A stretch of 64,000 nucleotides of DNA, from the NCBI RefSeq assembly GCF_023078475.1, contig NZ_CP095741.1, positions 3,162,001 to 3,226,000 of the forward strand, in the 5' to 3' direction. Source of the stretch: Luteibacter aegosomaticola. Lineage in GTDB: Bacteria; Pseudomonadota; Gammaproteobacteria; Xanthomonadales; Rhodanobacteraceae. Both the position numbers and the translations under genes were made by a program. The notes under the pieces are model-generated. The model saw nothing but the letters and a program-made list of their open reading frames with translations. It was not told the origin of the DNA and did not search any database. Positions 9,422 through 17,451 of the stretch are shown in pieces. Numbering within the stretch: position 1 is the first letter of the stretch; every line of letters starts with the position of its first letter.

Positions 9422-11164
9422 ATGCGCCGAATCGCCCTCGCCTGCTTCTCCGCCCTGGCCCTGGCCGCCTGCCAGAACCACGACCAGGACAAGAACGCCC
9501 CGGCCGCCGCCAGCACGGCGCCCGCCAAACCGTCGACCTCGCCGCCCCCCCCACTCCCGGCCGTGGCGACGGAAAAGCATGATTTCACCCCGGATATCAC
9601 CGCGGCCGATTTCGCGGCGCACCTGCGTGTGATCTCGTCCGACGAGTACGACGGCCGCAAACCAGCCACGCTCGGCGAGCGCCTGACCACGAACTACATC
9701 ATCGCCGCCTTCAAGGCCGCCGGCCTGCAGCCTGGCAATAAGGGCGAGTGGGTCCAGACCGTACCCGCCGTCTCCACCGAGCTGACCGGGCAGGACAGCC
9801 TGAAGCTCGATGTCGCCGAGGGTGGCGGCACCGAAGCGTTCGCGTTTGGCAAGGACATGGTCGTCGGCACGCTACAGGCCAAGGCCGACGTGGAACTCAA
9901 GGATTCCGACATCGTTTTCGCCGGCTATGGCGTGGATGCGCCCGAGGCGCAGTGGAACGATTTCGACGGCGTCGACGTGAAGGGCAAAACGCTGATCGTG
10001 CTGGTGAACGACCCCGGCTGGAACGGCAACGACCCCAAGCTGTTCAAGGGCCGGGAAATGACCTACTACGGCCGCTGGACGTACAAGTTTGAAGAGGCCG
10101 CACGCCAGGGCGCTGCCGCTGTCTTCATCGTGCACCAGACCGAGCCGGCCGCGTACGGCTGGAACGTCGTGCAGAGCGGCTGGACCACGCCGCGACTCGA
10201 CCTCCCGGAGAGCGAAGACCCCGCACCGCGCGTGCCGGTTGCAGGCTGGCTGACCCACGAGGCTGCGCAGCGCCTGTTTGCAAAAGCCGGAAAGAACTTC
10301 GACGAACTGGCGAAGCAGGCCGATGTGCGCGGCTTCAAGGCTATTCCGCTCGATGCCAAGGCGAACATCCAGCTGCACAGCAACATCACGCATTCGCTGA
10401 GCAACAACGTGATCGGCATGGTCAAGGGTACCGACAAGCCCGATGAGGCCGTGGTGTACACGGCGCACTGGGACCACCTGGGCCACGACCCCTCGCTGAA
10501 GGGCCACCAGATTTACAACGGCGCCGTCGACAACGGCACGGGCATCGCGGCCATGCTGGAGATCGCGGCGAAGTTCGGTCAGGACAAGCCGAAGCGCTCA
10601 GTGGTGTTCGCCGCCGTGACCATGGAGGAATCGGGCCTGCTCGGCTCGGCTTACTACGTGGCGCACCCGCCCTTCCCGCTGAACAAGACCGTCGCGGACA
10701 TCAACATGGATGCCCTGGATATCGGTGGCGCGACAAAGGACATGATCGTCACCGGCCTGGGCCAGAACACGCTGGAAGACACCCTGGCCGACGTACTCAA
10801 GGGCGATAACCGTGTGGTGGCAGGCGATGCCACGCCGGAGAAAGGCCACTATTTCCGCTCGGATCACTTCAACTTCGCCAAAGCAGGCGTGCCTGCGCTC
10901 GCAGCAGGCGGCGGCATCGACATGGTGACCGGCGGCAAGGCAGCAGGCCAGGCGGCCGCCGAGGATTACAACAAGAACCGCTACCACCAGCCCACCGACG
11001 TCTACGACCTGCGCTGGGACTTCACCGGCGTGATGCAAAACGTCATGGCGTACTACAAGGTGGGTGAGAAGCTAGCGAACAGCGACGAATGGCCCACCTG
11101 GAAGGACGGCAGCGAGTTCAAGGCCGCCCGCGAAAAATCCCTGGCCACCAAAAGCAAGAAATGA
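9422..11164 (+). CDS. M28-family zinc aminopeptidase-like lipoprotein
   Basis: 580 residues. A lipoprotein signal is clear: MRRIALACFSALALAAC with the lipobox Cys at 17, followed by a Pro/Ala-rich tether, so the enzyme is probably anchored in the envelope facing the periplasm. A PA-type insert precedes an M28 catalytic domain. The metal-binding and catalytic residues are visible in YTAHWDHLGHD, NGAVDNGTGIAAMLE, TMEESGLLGS, DINMDALD and HYFRSDHFNFAK. The family includes di-zinc aminopeptidases and glutaminyl cyclases; the former is more likely here. The gene ends directly at a REP doublet. Confidence 0.9.
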   Translation: MRRIALACFSALALAACQNHDQDKNAPAAASTAPAKPSTSPPPPLPAVATEKHDFTPDITAADFAAHLRVISSDEYDGRKPATLGERLTTNYIIAAFKAAGLQPGNKGEWVQTVPAVSTELTGQDSLKLDVAEGGGTEAFAFGKDMVVGTLQAKADVELKDSDIVFAGYGVDAPEAQWNDFDGVDVKGKTLIVLVNDPGWNGNDPKLFKGREMTYYGRWTYKFEEAARQGAAAVFIVHQTEPAAYGWNVVQSGWTTPRLDLPESEDPAPRVPVAGWLTHEAAQRLFAKAGKNFDELAKQADVRGFKAIPLDAKANIQLHSNITHSLSNNVIGMVKGTDKPDEAVVYTAHWDHLGHDPSLKGHQIYNGAVDNGTGIAAMLEIAAKFGQDKPKRSVVFAAVTMEESGLLGSAYYVAHPPFPLNKTVADINMDALDIGGATKDMIVTGLGQNTLEDTLADVLKGDNRVVAGDATPEKGHYFRSDHFNFAKAGVPALAAGGGIDMVTGGKAAGQAAAEDYNKNRYHQPTDVYDLRWDFTGVMQNVMAYYKVGEKLANSDEWPTWKDGSEFKAAREKSLATKSKK

Positions 11165-11167
11165 CCT

Positions 11168-11235
11168 GTAGGAGCGCGCTTGCGCGCGATCGGGGCTCGC
11201 GACAAGGCCCCAATCGCGCGCAAGCGCGCTCCTAC
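11168..11235. repeat. GTAG-REP doublet (GCGCGC type)
   Basis: Two 23-bp copies face each other as a perfect inverted repeat, at 11168-11190 and 11213-11235. Each begins GTAGGAGC and carries an internal hairpin GCGCGC-TT-GCGCGC. It starts four bases after the M28 stop codon and ends nine bases before the porin stop, so it separates two convergent genes and may act in mRNA 3'-end stabilisation. Confidence 0.9.
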
Positions 11236-11243
11236 AACAGCGG

Positions 11244-12692
11244 TTAGTAGTTCACCTGCAGCTGCACGCGCATCAGTTTGCCCTTCACCATGGCATACGG
11301 CGCGGTGCTCACATCGGTGCGATGCATGTTGGCAAACGCCACGGCCAGTTCCACCGCGCTGCTCGGCTGCCATTCCACACCAGCTTCCAGTTCGTTGACC
11401 TCCATATGCGGCGCATTGGTGTCGAACTTGGAAGCACCGCGATAGGTCTGCCATTTCGCGTACGGCATCATCTGGCCGTAGCTGCTTTCGAACTTGTACA
11501 TCAGCTGCGCGTAACCGCCTCGCAGTGATTTGGTGCGGATGATGCGACGGGCCACGTCGAGTTCAGGGCCCTTGCCCACGGTCCATTCGGCCTGGAAGCC
11601 AAACGGCTGCGGGAAGTACACGACGTGCGCGGCGACGCGCCGATCCACACTGCCCTCTTCCGGCGCATCGACACGCGGGGTGAACGTGGCACCGTTGATC
11701 GTGGCCGAGCCCGTCGTCACCACATAGCGCCCCGTATACGCATCGGCACCGACTTCAAGGTACTGACCGTTGTCGAACTTGAACGGGTAGGAGAAGTGCA
11801 CCACGGTATGCAGCTGGTCGTTGCGATCAGGACGGTTCGCGCCCTGCCCGTTGTACACGCCAATGCCGAACATGCCGTAGTCGCCCGAGCCCTTCAGCCC
11901 GGATTTCTGCAGGTAACTGAAACGCTCCTTCGCTGCGCCGGGCGACCAGTAGGCGAACAGCCCCAGGTCGCGCTCGTCGCGAACACCCGAATTCAACGCA
12001 TCGGCACGATCCAGCGCGATCCGGTTCTGGCTCGACTGGAGATCCTCCCAGCCATACGGCACTTTCGACTGGCCCGCGCGGATACGCCAGGTCTTCGCCT
12101 TATCCAGCCAGAGGTCGGCGTACGCGTCGCGAAGCTGGGCGAAATGCGTGGTCGTCGAGCCGGACGGCGTGCTGGCCAGGTCGGGCTGGAGGTAAATCGA
12201 CATCCTGTCGCTCACGTCGCCACTGATCACCACGCGGGCGCGACGGATGCCGAAGCCCTGGTCGCGGCCCGTGAAGCGATCGCCCGGCGACTTCAGGTCC
12301 TTCGCCCCATCATCCAGGCCCTCGTTGAGGCGCATCTGCACGTAGCCGCGAATCGACAGCTTCTCGTACCACGCCTTGGCCGCTGCCGCCGAAGCGCCCG
12401 GCTTGGCGCTCGCGCCCGCCGGGGCGGTGGCACTGGCCACGCCCGACGAGGCCGCCACGGCCGCCGGTGCTTCGGCCCGAGCCGGCGCCGCCACGACCGC
12501 GCCACTGACGGAGGGAGCCTCATCCGAGGCCTGCACGAACTTGCCCAGACGCTGCCTGCCAGGGCCCGGCTCCGCAAAGATTTGTCGGGTTGCCGTATCC
12601 ACGTACAACTCAATGGCCGCCTGCGGGGCGCCCTCAGCGGCCGCGGTTCCGCACATCGTCCAGAAGGCGGCGGCCAGGGGAAGTCTCTTCAT
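11244..12692 (-). CDS. OprO/OprP-type phosphate-selective porin
   Basis: 482 residues. It has a signal peptide (MKRLPLAAAFWTMCGTAAAEG), then an Ala/Pro-rich linker (residues about 55-105) and a porin barrel resembling phosphate-selective porins O and P: KLSIRGYVQMRLNEG, RRARVVISGDVSDRMSIYLQPDLA and DLWLDKAKTWRIRAGQSKVPYGWEDLQSSQNR. It ends in an aromatic-type beta strand (LMRVQLQVNY), as expected for outer-membrane insertion. A possible Pho box lies about 112 bases upstream. Substrate specificity for phosphate or pyrophosphate is inferred from the family only. Confidence 0.88.
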   Translation of the reverse strand: MKRLPLAAAFWTMCGTAAAEGAPQAAIELYVDTATRQIFAEPGPGRQRLGKFVQASDEAPSVSGAVVAAPARAEAPAAVAASSGVASATAPAGASAKPGASAAAAKAWYEKLSIRGYVQMRLNEGLDDGAKDLKSPGDRFTGRDQGFGIRRARVVISGDVSDRMSIYLQPDLASTPSGSTTTHFAQLRDAYADLWLDKAKTWRIRAGQSKVPYGWEDLQSSQNRIALDRADALNSGVRDERDLGLFAYWSPGAAKERFSYLQKSGLKGSGDYGMFGIGVYNGQGANRPDRNDQLHTVVHFSYPFKFDNGQYLEVGADAYTGRYVVTTGSATINGATFTPRVDAPEEGSVDRRVAAHVVYFPQPFGFQAEWTVGKGPELDVARRIIRTKSLRGGYAQLMYKFESSYGQMMPYAKWQTYRGASKFDTNAPHMEVNELEAGVEWQPSSAVELAVAFANMHRTDVSTAPYAMVKGKLMRVQLQVNY

Positions 12693-12803
12693 GGGGGAGC
12701 TGCTCCGAAAGGTTTGAGAAAATACTCAAACGTCGGCGATACCGACGTCTTCTGTCGGCATCGTGTTCGAAGGCCGAACGGAGCGGCACGTTAGAGCGGC
12801 TGT

Positions 12804-12821
12804 ATGTCACTCCCATGACAC
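12804..12821 (-). promoter_or_regulatory. Possible Pho box upstream of the porin
   Basis: Read on the reverse strand, the site is GTGTCAT-GGGA-GTGACAT. This is two 7-base blocks with a 4-base spacer, close to the CTGTCAT-N4-CTGTCAT consensus for PhoB (6/7 and 5/7 matches). It can also be seen as the inverted repeat TGTCA...TGACA, so another regulator is possible. It lies in the 310-base gap between the divergent porin and TonB-receptor genes; no other strong site is seen there. Confidence 0.4.
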
Positions 12822-13002
12822 ACCCGGAAATAAGCGCGGAATTTCGCAAGTTACGTAAACGCAACACTTCCGTCATGACCGCGTCACGGGGGATAATTTG
12901 CGAAGCTCGGCCCCCGTCAGGGGTTTTGGCACCGTACGTCGGTTCGTACGTTGGCGAGGGCCGGTTTCCATCCCAGTACCCCCACCAGGCGGAAAAAACA
13001 TC

Positions 13003-15270
13003 ATGTCCCTTGCAAGCACGCGCCGCATGCCGCGTCGCCTCGCTATTGCCCTGAGCATCGCCACCGTCCTTTCGGCCGGTTCCGCGTTCGCCCAGGACAC
13101 CGCGCAGGCCACGCCGCCCGCTAACAAAGCGAAGACCGCTACCCTCGAAACGGTCACCGTTACCGCTGAAAAGCGCACGGAAGACCTGCAGAAGGTACCC
13201 ATCTCCATGACCGTGCTCACGAGCGAAAAGCTCGAAGCCTTCGGCCAGGCCGGTGATGGCGTCCTGCAGCTCGCGTCGCGCGCCCCCAGCGTGTACGCCG
13301 AAACCTCGTACGGCCGCGAGTTCCCGCGTTTCTACATCCGCGGCCTCGGCAACAGCGATTTCGATCTCAACGCCTCGCAGCCGGTCTCGATGGTGTACGA
13401 CGATATCGTGCAGGAGAACCCGATCCTGAAGGGCTTCCCGCTGTTCGACCTCGAGCAGGTCGAAGTGCTGCGCGGCCCGCAGGGCACCCTGTTCGGCCGT
13501 AACTCGCCGGCCGGCGTGATCAAGTTCGAATCGCGCAAGCCCACCCAGGAAACCGAAGGCTACGCGCGCGTCTCGTACGGCTCGTACGGCACCGCCAACG
13601 CGGAAGCCGCGCTCGGCGGCAAGCTGGCCAGCAACTGGGCCGGTCGCGTGTCCGCCCTCGCCCAGCACCGCGACGGCTGGATCGATAACGATTACAAGGG
13701 CAAGAAGGACGACCTGGGCGGCTACAACGACCGCGCCGTGCGCCTGCAGGCCCTGTACAAGGCCACCGACGCGTTCGATGCACTGATCAACGTGCACGCC
13801 CGCTGGCTCGATGGCAGCGCCATGGTCAACCGCGCCAACTCGATCACCCCGGGCGGCGACCAGTTCGTGCCGGGCTTCGATCGTGATTCGGTCTCGCAGG
13901 ATGGCAACAACAAGCAGCACCTGTTCACCTGGGGCAGCAACCTGCACCTGAACTGGCATTTCGGCGACCTGAACTTCGCGTCGATCACCGGCCTCGAGCG
14001 CGCGACCACGTACAGCCTCGGCGATGTCGATGGCGGCTACGACGCCTCGGAAACGCCGGCCAAGCCGAGCTACACGAACCGCACCACCCCGTTCTACTCG
14101 GAAACCGCCGACGCGCTGCCGAAGGATCGCCAGATCACCCAGGAGTTCCGTCTGTCGAACGACACGGCCGAGCGCCTGAAGTGGCAGGTCGGTACGTACT
14201 ACTTCGATGAAGACATCGCGATCACCAACTTCTCGTACGACACGCTCAACAACCACGTGCTCAACGGCTGGGTGAACCAGGCCCAGCGCACGAAGGCGTA
14301 CGCGCTGTTCGGCTCGGCCGATTACAACTTCACCGATACGTTCGATGTCCGCGCCGGCGCACGCTGGTCGCACGATAAGCGTGACTTCAAGGCCGACCGC
14401 ACCCTGGGCTTCACCGGCCCGGTGGGTCCGCTCACCTCGGATCCGACCGATTCGCGCTGGAGCGGCGACCTGACCGGCACCTGGCAGCTCACCAAGAACT
14501 CCAACGTGTACGCCCGCGTCGCCAATGGCTTCCGCGCGCCCAGCGTGCAGGGCCGTATCAACTTCGCCAACAGCATCTCGACGGCGAAGCCGGAAACGAT
14601 CACGTCGTATGAAATCGGCTACAAGTCGACCTCGGACGACAACAAGATCCGTTTCAATGCGGACGTCTACAAGTACAACATGCACAACCAGCAGCTCACG
14701 GCCGTGGGCGGTGCGACCAACGTCACCCAGCTGATCAATGCGAAGAAGACGGAAGGCTACGGCGCCGAGTTCGATCTCGAGGCCTACCTGACCCCGAACT
14801 TCTACATGACGGCTGGCGGCAGCTACAACCACACCGAGCTGAAGGACCGCGACCTGGCGGTGGCTCCGTGCGGCGGTGGCTGCACCGTGATCGATCCGCT
14901 GAATGCCGACGGCAATGCGCTGATCAACGGCAACCCGCTGCCGAACGCGCCGAAGTGGATCGGCACCTGGACGGCTCGCTACGGCATCCCGTACGGCGAG
15001 AGCGGCGAGTTCTTCATCTACACCGACTGGAACTACCGCAGCGAAGTGAACTTCTTCCTGTACGACTCGGAAGAGTTCAAGAGCAAGCCGTTCCTCGAAG
15101 GTGGCATGCGCGTCGGTTACAACTGGGACTTCGGCAAGCGTGAGGTGGCCCTGTACGGCCGCAACATCACGAACAAGAAGGTGATCACGGGCGGTATCGA
15201 TTTCAACAATCGGACCGCGTTCGTGAACGACCCGCGCATCATCGGCATCGAGTTCCGCGCCGAGCTGTAA
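13003..15270 (+). CDS. TonB-dependent outer-membrane receptor
   Basis: 755 residues from the ATG at 13003. A signal peptide (MSLASTRRMPRRLAIALSIA ... SAFAQ) precedes a TonB box (TVTVTAEK), the plug domain (KVPISMTVLTSEKLEAFG ... FYIRGLGNSDFDL ... EVLRGPQGTLFGRNSPAGVIK) and a 22-strand barrel (NSNVYARVANGFRAPSVQGR ... EVALYGRNITNKKVITGG) closing with IIGIEFRAEL. It imports a ligand across the outer membrane using TonB energy, and the ligand is not evident; the plug resembles the large siderophore or carbohydrate group common in xanthomonads. It is divergent from the porin and followed by a strong terminator. Confidence 0.9.
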   Translation: MSLASTRRMPRRLAIALSIATVLSAGSAFAQDTAQATPPANKAKTATLETVTVTAEKRTEDLQKVPISMTVLTSEKLEAFGQAGDGVLQLASRAPSVYAETSYGREFPRFYIRGLGNSDFDLNASQPVSMVYDDIVQENPILKGFPLFDLEQVEVLRGPQGTLFGRNSPAGVIKFESRKPTQETEGYARVSYGSYGTANAEAALGGKLASNWAGRVSALAQHRDGWIDNDYKGKKDDLGGYNDRAVRLQALYKATDAFDALINVHARWLDGSAMVNRANSITPGGDQFVPGFDRDSVSQDGNNKQHLFTWGSNLHLNWHFGDLNFASITGLERATTYSLGDVDGGYDASETPAKPSYTNRTTPFYSETADALPKDRQITQEFRLSNDTAERLKWQVGTYYFDEDIAITNFSYDTLNNHVLNGWVNQAQRTKAYALFGSADYNFTDTFDVRAGARWSHDKRDFKADRTLGFTGPVGPLTSDPTDSRWSGDLTGTWQLTKNSNVYARVANGFRAPSVQGRINFANSISTAKPETITSYEIGYKSTSDDNKIRFNADVYKYNMHNQQLTAVGGATNVTQLINAKKTEGYGAEFDLEAYLTPNFYMTAGGSYNHTELKDRDLAVAPCGGGCTVIDPLNADGNALINGNPLPNAPKWIGTWTARYGIPYGESGEFFIYTDWNYRSEVNFFLYDSEEFKSKPFLEGGMRVGYNWDFGKREVALYGRNITNKKVITGGIDFNNRTAFVNDPRIIGIEFRAEL

Positions 15271-15294
15271 GCGTCTTCGCTTCGTTGTTCCCGG

Positions 15295-15326
15295 AAAGGC
15301 CGCGAGAGATCGCGGCCTTTCTTTTT
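15295..15326 (+). terminator. Intrinsic terminator of the TonB receptor gene
   Basis: An 11-bp perfect stem (AAAGGCCGCGA / TCGCGGCCTTT) with a GAGA loop is followed by CTTTTT, starting 24 bases after the stop codon. Confidence 0.9.
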
Positions 15327-15333
15327 GGCGGCT

Positions 15334-15669
15334 CGATCCGGCTCGCCTTCGGCTTCGCGGGGCTCGGCCGTTGGCCATCGCGTTCGCGCTCGGACGTTTC
15401 CGGAAAGAGCCCTTGGCGCCCACCCTCGCTGCTCAGACAAGTCTCCAACGTTCGAAAAGGAATGCCGCTCCGCGGCATGTGTACCTATTTGGCCTACGGC
15501 CGCGAACCGGCGTGCGGACGGGGGTTTGAAACTCGCCTTCCCTGGCTCGGTTTCAAACGACCGGCCATCCATGGCCGGCCCCGCCTGTGGCGGCTGTTCC
15601 CGTCCGCCCGCCTCGTCTCCGACAACTCGCCTCGAGGGTGGGCGCCAAGGGCTCTCGGACACACTGAGG
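15334..15669 (+). repeat. Left copy of a structured inverted repeat with a 250-bp TIR-bounded core
   Basis: This 336-bp segment is copied in inverted orientation at 15947-16281 (roughly 80% identity by eye). Its core, 15406-15655, is bounded by perfect 23-bp terminal inverted repeats (15406-15428 starting AGAGCCCTTGG; 15633-15655 ending CCAAGGGCTCT). Inside are hairpins TGCCGC-TCC-GCGGCA (15463-15477), GGCC-TAC-GGCC (15491-15501), GTTTGAAAC/GTTTCAAAC (15524-15532 with 15550-15558) and CCGGCCAT-CC-ATGGCCGG (15561-15578). No credible coding frame is present. It looks like a MITE- or REP-related element, or a structured RNA. Confidence 0.85.
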
Positions 15670-15738
15670 CAGATCGGTTGGAAAGCCACCGCCGCCAGCA
15701 CGGCTGGCCTGGCGGCGCCCCACACCTGACAAACGACA

Positions 15739-15874
15739 GTAGGAGCCCACCCTGTGGGCGACATCTTTCGCCTCAACGCTCAGGCCCTGTCGCACGACAC
15801 GACCGATCAAGGGCCGAACGCCGCAATATCCGGGGTCTGCCGCGAACGGCGTCGCCCACAGGGTGGGCTCCTAC
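15739..15874. repeat. GTAG-REP doublet between the two structured repeats
   Basis: Copies of GTAGGAGCCCACCCTGTG followed by GGCGAC face each other at the two ends. Between the heads lies ATCTTTCGC on the left and GCGAACGGC on the right, the same inner pattern as in other doublets of this window. It occupies the centre of the large palindrome formed by the flanking 336-bp arms, so three nested inverted repeats share one centre. Confidence 0.9.
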
Positions 15875-15946
15875 GGGGGGTGGGTTTGTACCTCTGGCGA
15901 GAAGGCATGCCGCGACGGCCCCGTTGCCGGCTTTCCTCTCACGAAA

Positions 15947-16281
15947 CCTCAGTGCCTCGGAGAGCCCTCGGCGCCCACCCTCGAGGCGAGTTTCGCAGGC
16001 GAGGGCGACGGGCGGGAACAGCCGCCGAAGGCGGGAGCGGCCATGGAGGGCCGCTCGTTTGAAACCGAGCCAGGATGGCGAGTTTCAAACCCCCGCCCGG
16101 CGACCGGTTCGCGCCCGTAGGGCAATAAGTACATTTGCCGCGTCAGCGGCACTCCTTTTCGAACGACGAGGACCTGTCTGAGCAGCGAGGGTGGGCGCCG
16201 AGGGCTCTCCTGCGACCACGTCCGAGCGCCAAAGCGATGGCCAAAGGCCGAGCCACGCGATGCCAAAGGCGAGCCGTATCG
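15947..16281 (-). repeat. Right (inverted) copy of the structured repeat
   Basis: This is the reverse-oriented partner of 15334-15669. The core, 15961-16208, has perfect 23-bp terminal inverted repeats (starting AGAGCCCTCGG, ending CCGAGGGCTCT). Hairpins equivalent to those of the left copy lie at 16035-16056, 16057-16065 with 16082-16090, 16113-16123 (GCCC-GTA-GGGC) and 16136-16151. In several stems both strands changed together relative to the left copy, so pairing is kept while sequence differs. No coding frame is credible. Confidence 0.85.
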
Positions 16282-16426
16282 AAACGCCGCAAGGTTCCGG
16301 CAATGTCCGGATTGCAACCATTTCGCGGGTCGGCGCATCCGATGAGGTGCCCGGTTCGCTACCGCACCAGCACAGCCCGAAACCCGGCATAGGCCATAAG
16401 TCATATGGAAATCCAGAAGATTTCAG

Positions 16427-16464
16427 TTGACGGCCTCTGATTAGGTGTTATAGTTCACTACAAC
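16427..16464 (+). promoter_or_regulatory. Promoter and palindromic operator of the GntR-ABC operon
   Basis: A sigma-70-type promoter, TTGACG (16427-16432) and TATAGT (16449-16454) with a 16-base spacer, precedes the first small gene. An 18-bp near-perfect palindrome, GTTATAGTTCACTACAAC (16447-16464), covers the -10 element; 14 of 18 positions are symmetric. The position suits repression by the YtrA-type GntR regulator encoded in the same operon (inference). Confidence 0.8.
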
Positions 16465-16498
16465 ACCGGTCACCCACAGCACTACAGGAGAGAGCACC

Positions 16499-16693
16499 AT
16501 GAAAACCCCGACCAACAACATGAACTACGCCGCCCTCGCCGCCTCGTTCGCCATCGCCGTCGCCGCACTGGTTGGCTTCCACAGCACCTCCGTCGCCGTC
16601 GCACCGCTCACTGAGATCAACGGCACCCACGTCACGAACCTCGCCCCGGTCGTCGTTTACGCCGACAGCAGCGACAACGTCGCGTCCCTGTAA
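16499..16693 (+). CDS. Small exported protein, 64 aa, first gene of the GntR-ABC operon
   Basis: The ATG follows an AGGAGAGAG ribosome site. Residues about 8-32 are hydrophobic (NYAALAASFAIAVAALVGF), acting as a signal peptide or a single membrane anchor. The short mature part carries INGTHVTNLAPVVVYA, which resembles VNGTRVVDLPALEVRP in the next gene, so the two are probably paralogues. No named family is recognised. Being first in an operon with a regulator and an ABC exporter suggests a role in envelope stress, or as a partner or cargo of the transporter; this is inference only. Confidence 0.7.
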   Translation: MKTPTNNMNYAALAASFAIAVAALVGFHSTSVAVAPLTEINGTHVTNLAPVVVYADSSDNVASL

Positions 16694-16736
16694 CCCACAG
16701 CACCACGCAGCACCTCATCGGAGTTGGAGTATTCCC

Positions 16737-17072
16737 ATGAAAGCGCCGAACCTCATCGCCCTGACCGCTTCCGTCCTGATCGCCGGCACCAGCGTGTTCG
16801 CCCTGCGCTCCTTCGATGACCGTGCTGCCGCGATGGTCGCCGCACCGCACTTCGTCAACGGCACCCGTGTCGTCGACCTGCCGGCACTCGAAGTGCGGCC
16901 CACCGACGCCGATGTGCGCGAGGCCGCCCTCCTGAGCGAAGCCACCCTGGATTCAGCAGCTGCCGCCCTGCGGCGCAGCGCGGAAGATCGCGCTGCAGCG
17001 CTTATCAGCGCGCAGCTCGCCATGCCCTACTATTCGTTTGGCAATGCATTGAGCCACACGGCTAAGGAATAA
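16737..17072 (+). CDS. Small exported protein, 111 aa, paralogue of the preceding gene
   Basis: From ATG at 16737 (GGAGT upstream). Residues 5-24 (LIALTASVLIAGTSVFAL) form a signal or anchor. They are followed by the shared motif VNGTRVVDLPALEVRP and then an Ala-rich helical tail (VREAALLSEATLDSAAAALRR...) absent from the 64-residue protein. It lies 43 bases after the first gene and 4 bases before the GntR gene, so it is clearly in the operon. Function is unknown. The shared motif suggests that the small mature region, not the tail, is the conserved unit. Confidence 0.75.
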   Translation: MKAPNLIALTASVLIAGTSVFALRSFDDRAAAMVAAPHFVNGTRVVDLPALEVRPTDADVREAALLSEATLDSAAAALRRSAEDRAAALISAQLAMPYYSFGNALSHTAKE

Positions 17073-17076
17073 CTAC

Positions 17077-17451
17077 ATGTCCATCACCTGGAACGACAGC
17101 GTCCCGATTTATCGCCAACTACGCGAACGCGTCGTGGCGATGATCCTGGACGGCGCCTTGAATGAAGGCGACCCGCTGCCGTCGGTGCGCCAGGTCGCGG
17201 GGGATTTTCAGATCAACCCGCTGACCGTATCCAAGGCGTACCAGGAGCTGGTCGACGAACAACTGGTTGAGAAACGGAGGGGTCTTGGCATGTTCGTTAT
17301 CGATGGAGCGCGCGATGCGCTGCTCAAGAGTGAGAGGGAGCGCTTCCTGCGCGAGGAATGGCCGGCCTTGTTCGCCCGCCTGCAGCGCATGGGCCTCGAC
17401 CTGAAAACCCTGATGCGTGAAGCCCCTGGCTCCACGGAGGATCCGTCATGA
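17077..17451 (+). CDS. GntR-family regulator, YtrA subfamily
   Basis: 124 residues: a winged helix-turn-helix (VPIYRQLRERVVAMILDGALNEGDPLPSVRQVAGDFQINPLTVSKAYQELVDEQLVEKRRGLGMFV) and a short C-terminal dimerisation tail of about 50 residues, the layout that defines YtrA-type GntR proteins. These usually sit beside ABC transporter genes and repress their own operon. Here the ABC ATPase start overlaps its stop by four bases (ATGA), and a palindrome on the operon promoter is the likely operator. The inducer is unknown; cell-envelope-active compounds induce known relatives. Confidence 0.9.
   Translation: MSITWNDSVPIYRQLRERVVAMILDGALNEGDPLPSVRQVAGDFQINPLTVSKAYQELVDEQLVEKRRGLGMFVIDGARDALLKSERERFLREEWPALFARLQRMGLDLKTLMREAPGSTEDPS

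Noticed and set aside
12634..15423. A 929-codon open frame on the reverse strand under the TonB receptor
   Set aside because: It is antisense to a clear receptor, with a His/Arg/Val-rich composition typical of high-GC shadow frames and no domain.
15285..16404. Several frames of 80-300 codons across the structured repeat
   Set aside because: They exist on both strands because the region is palindromic and GC-rich; no start has a good ribosome site and the products are low complexity.
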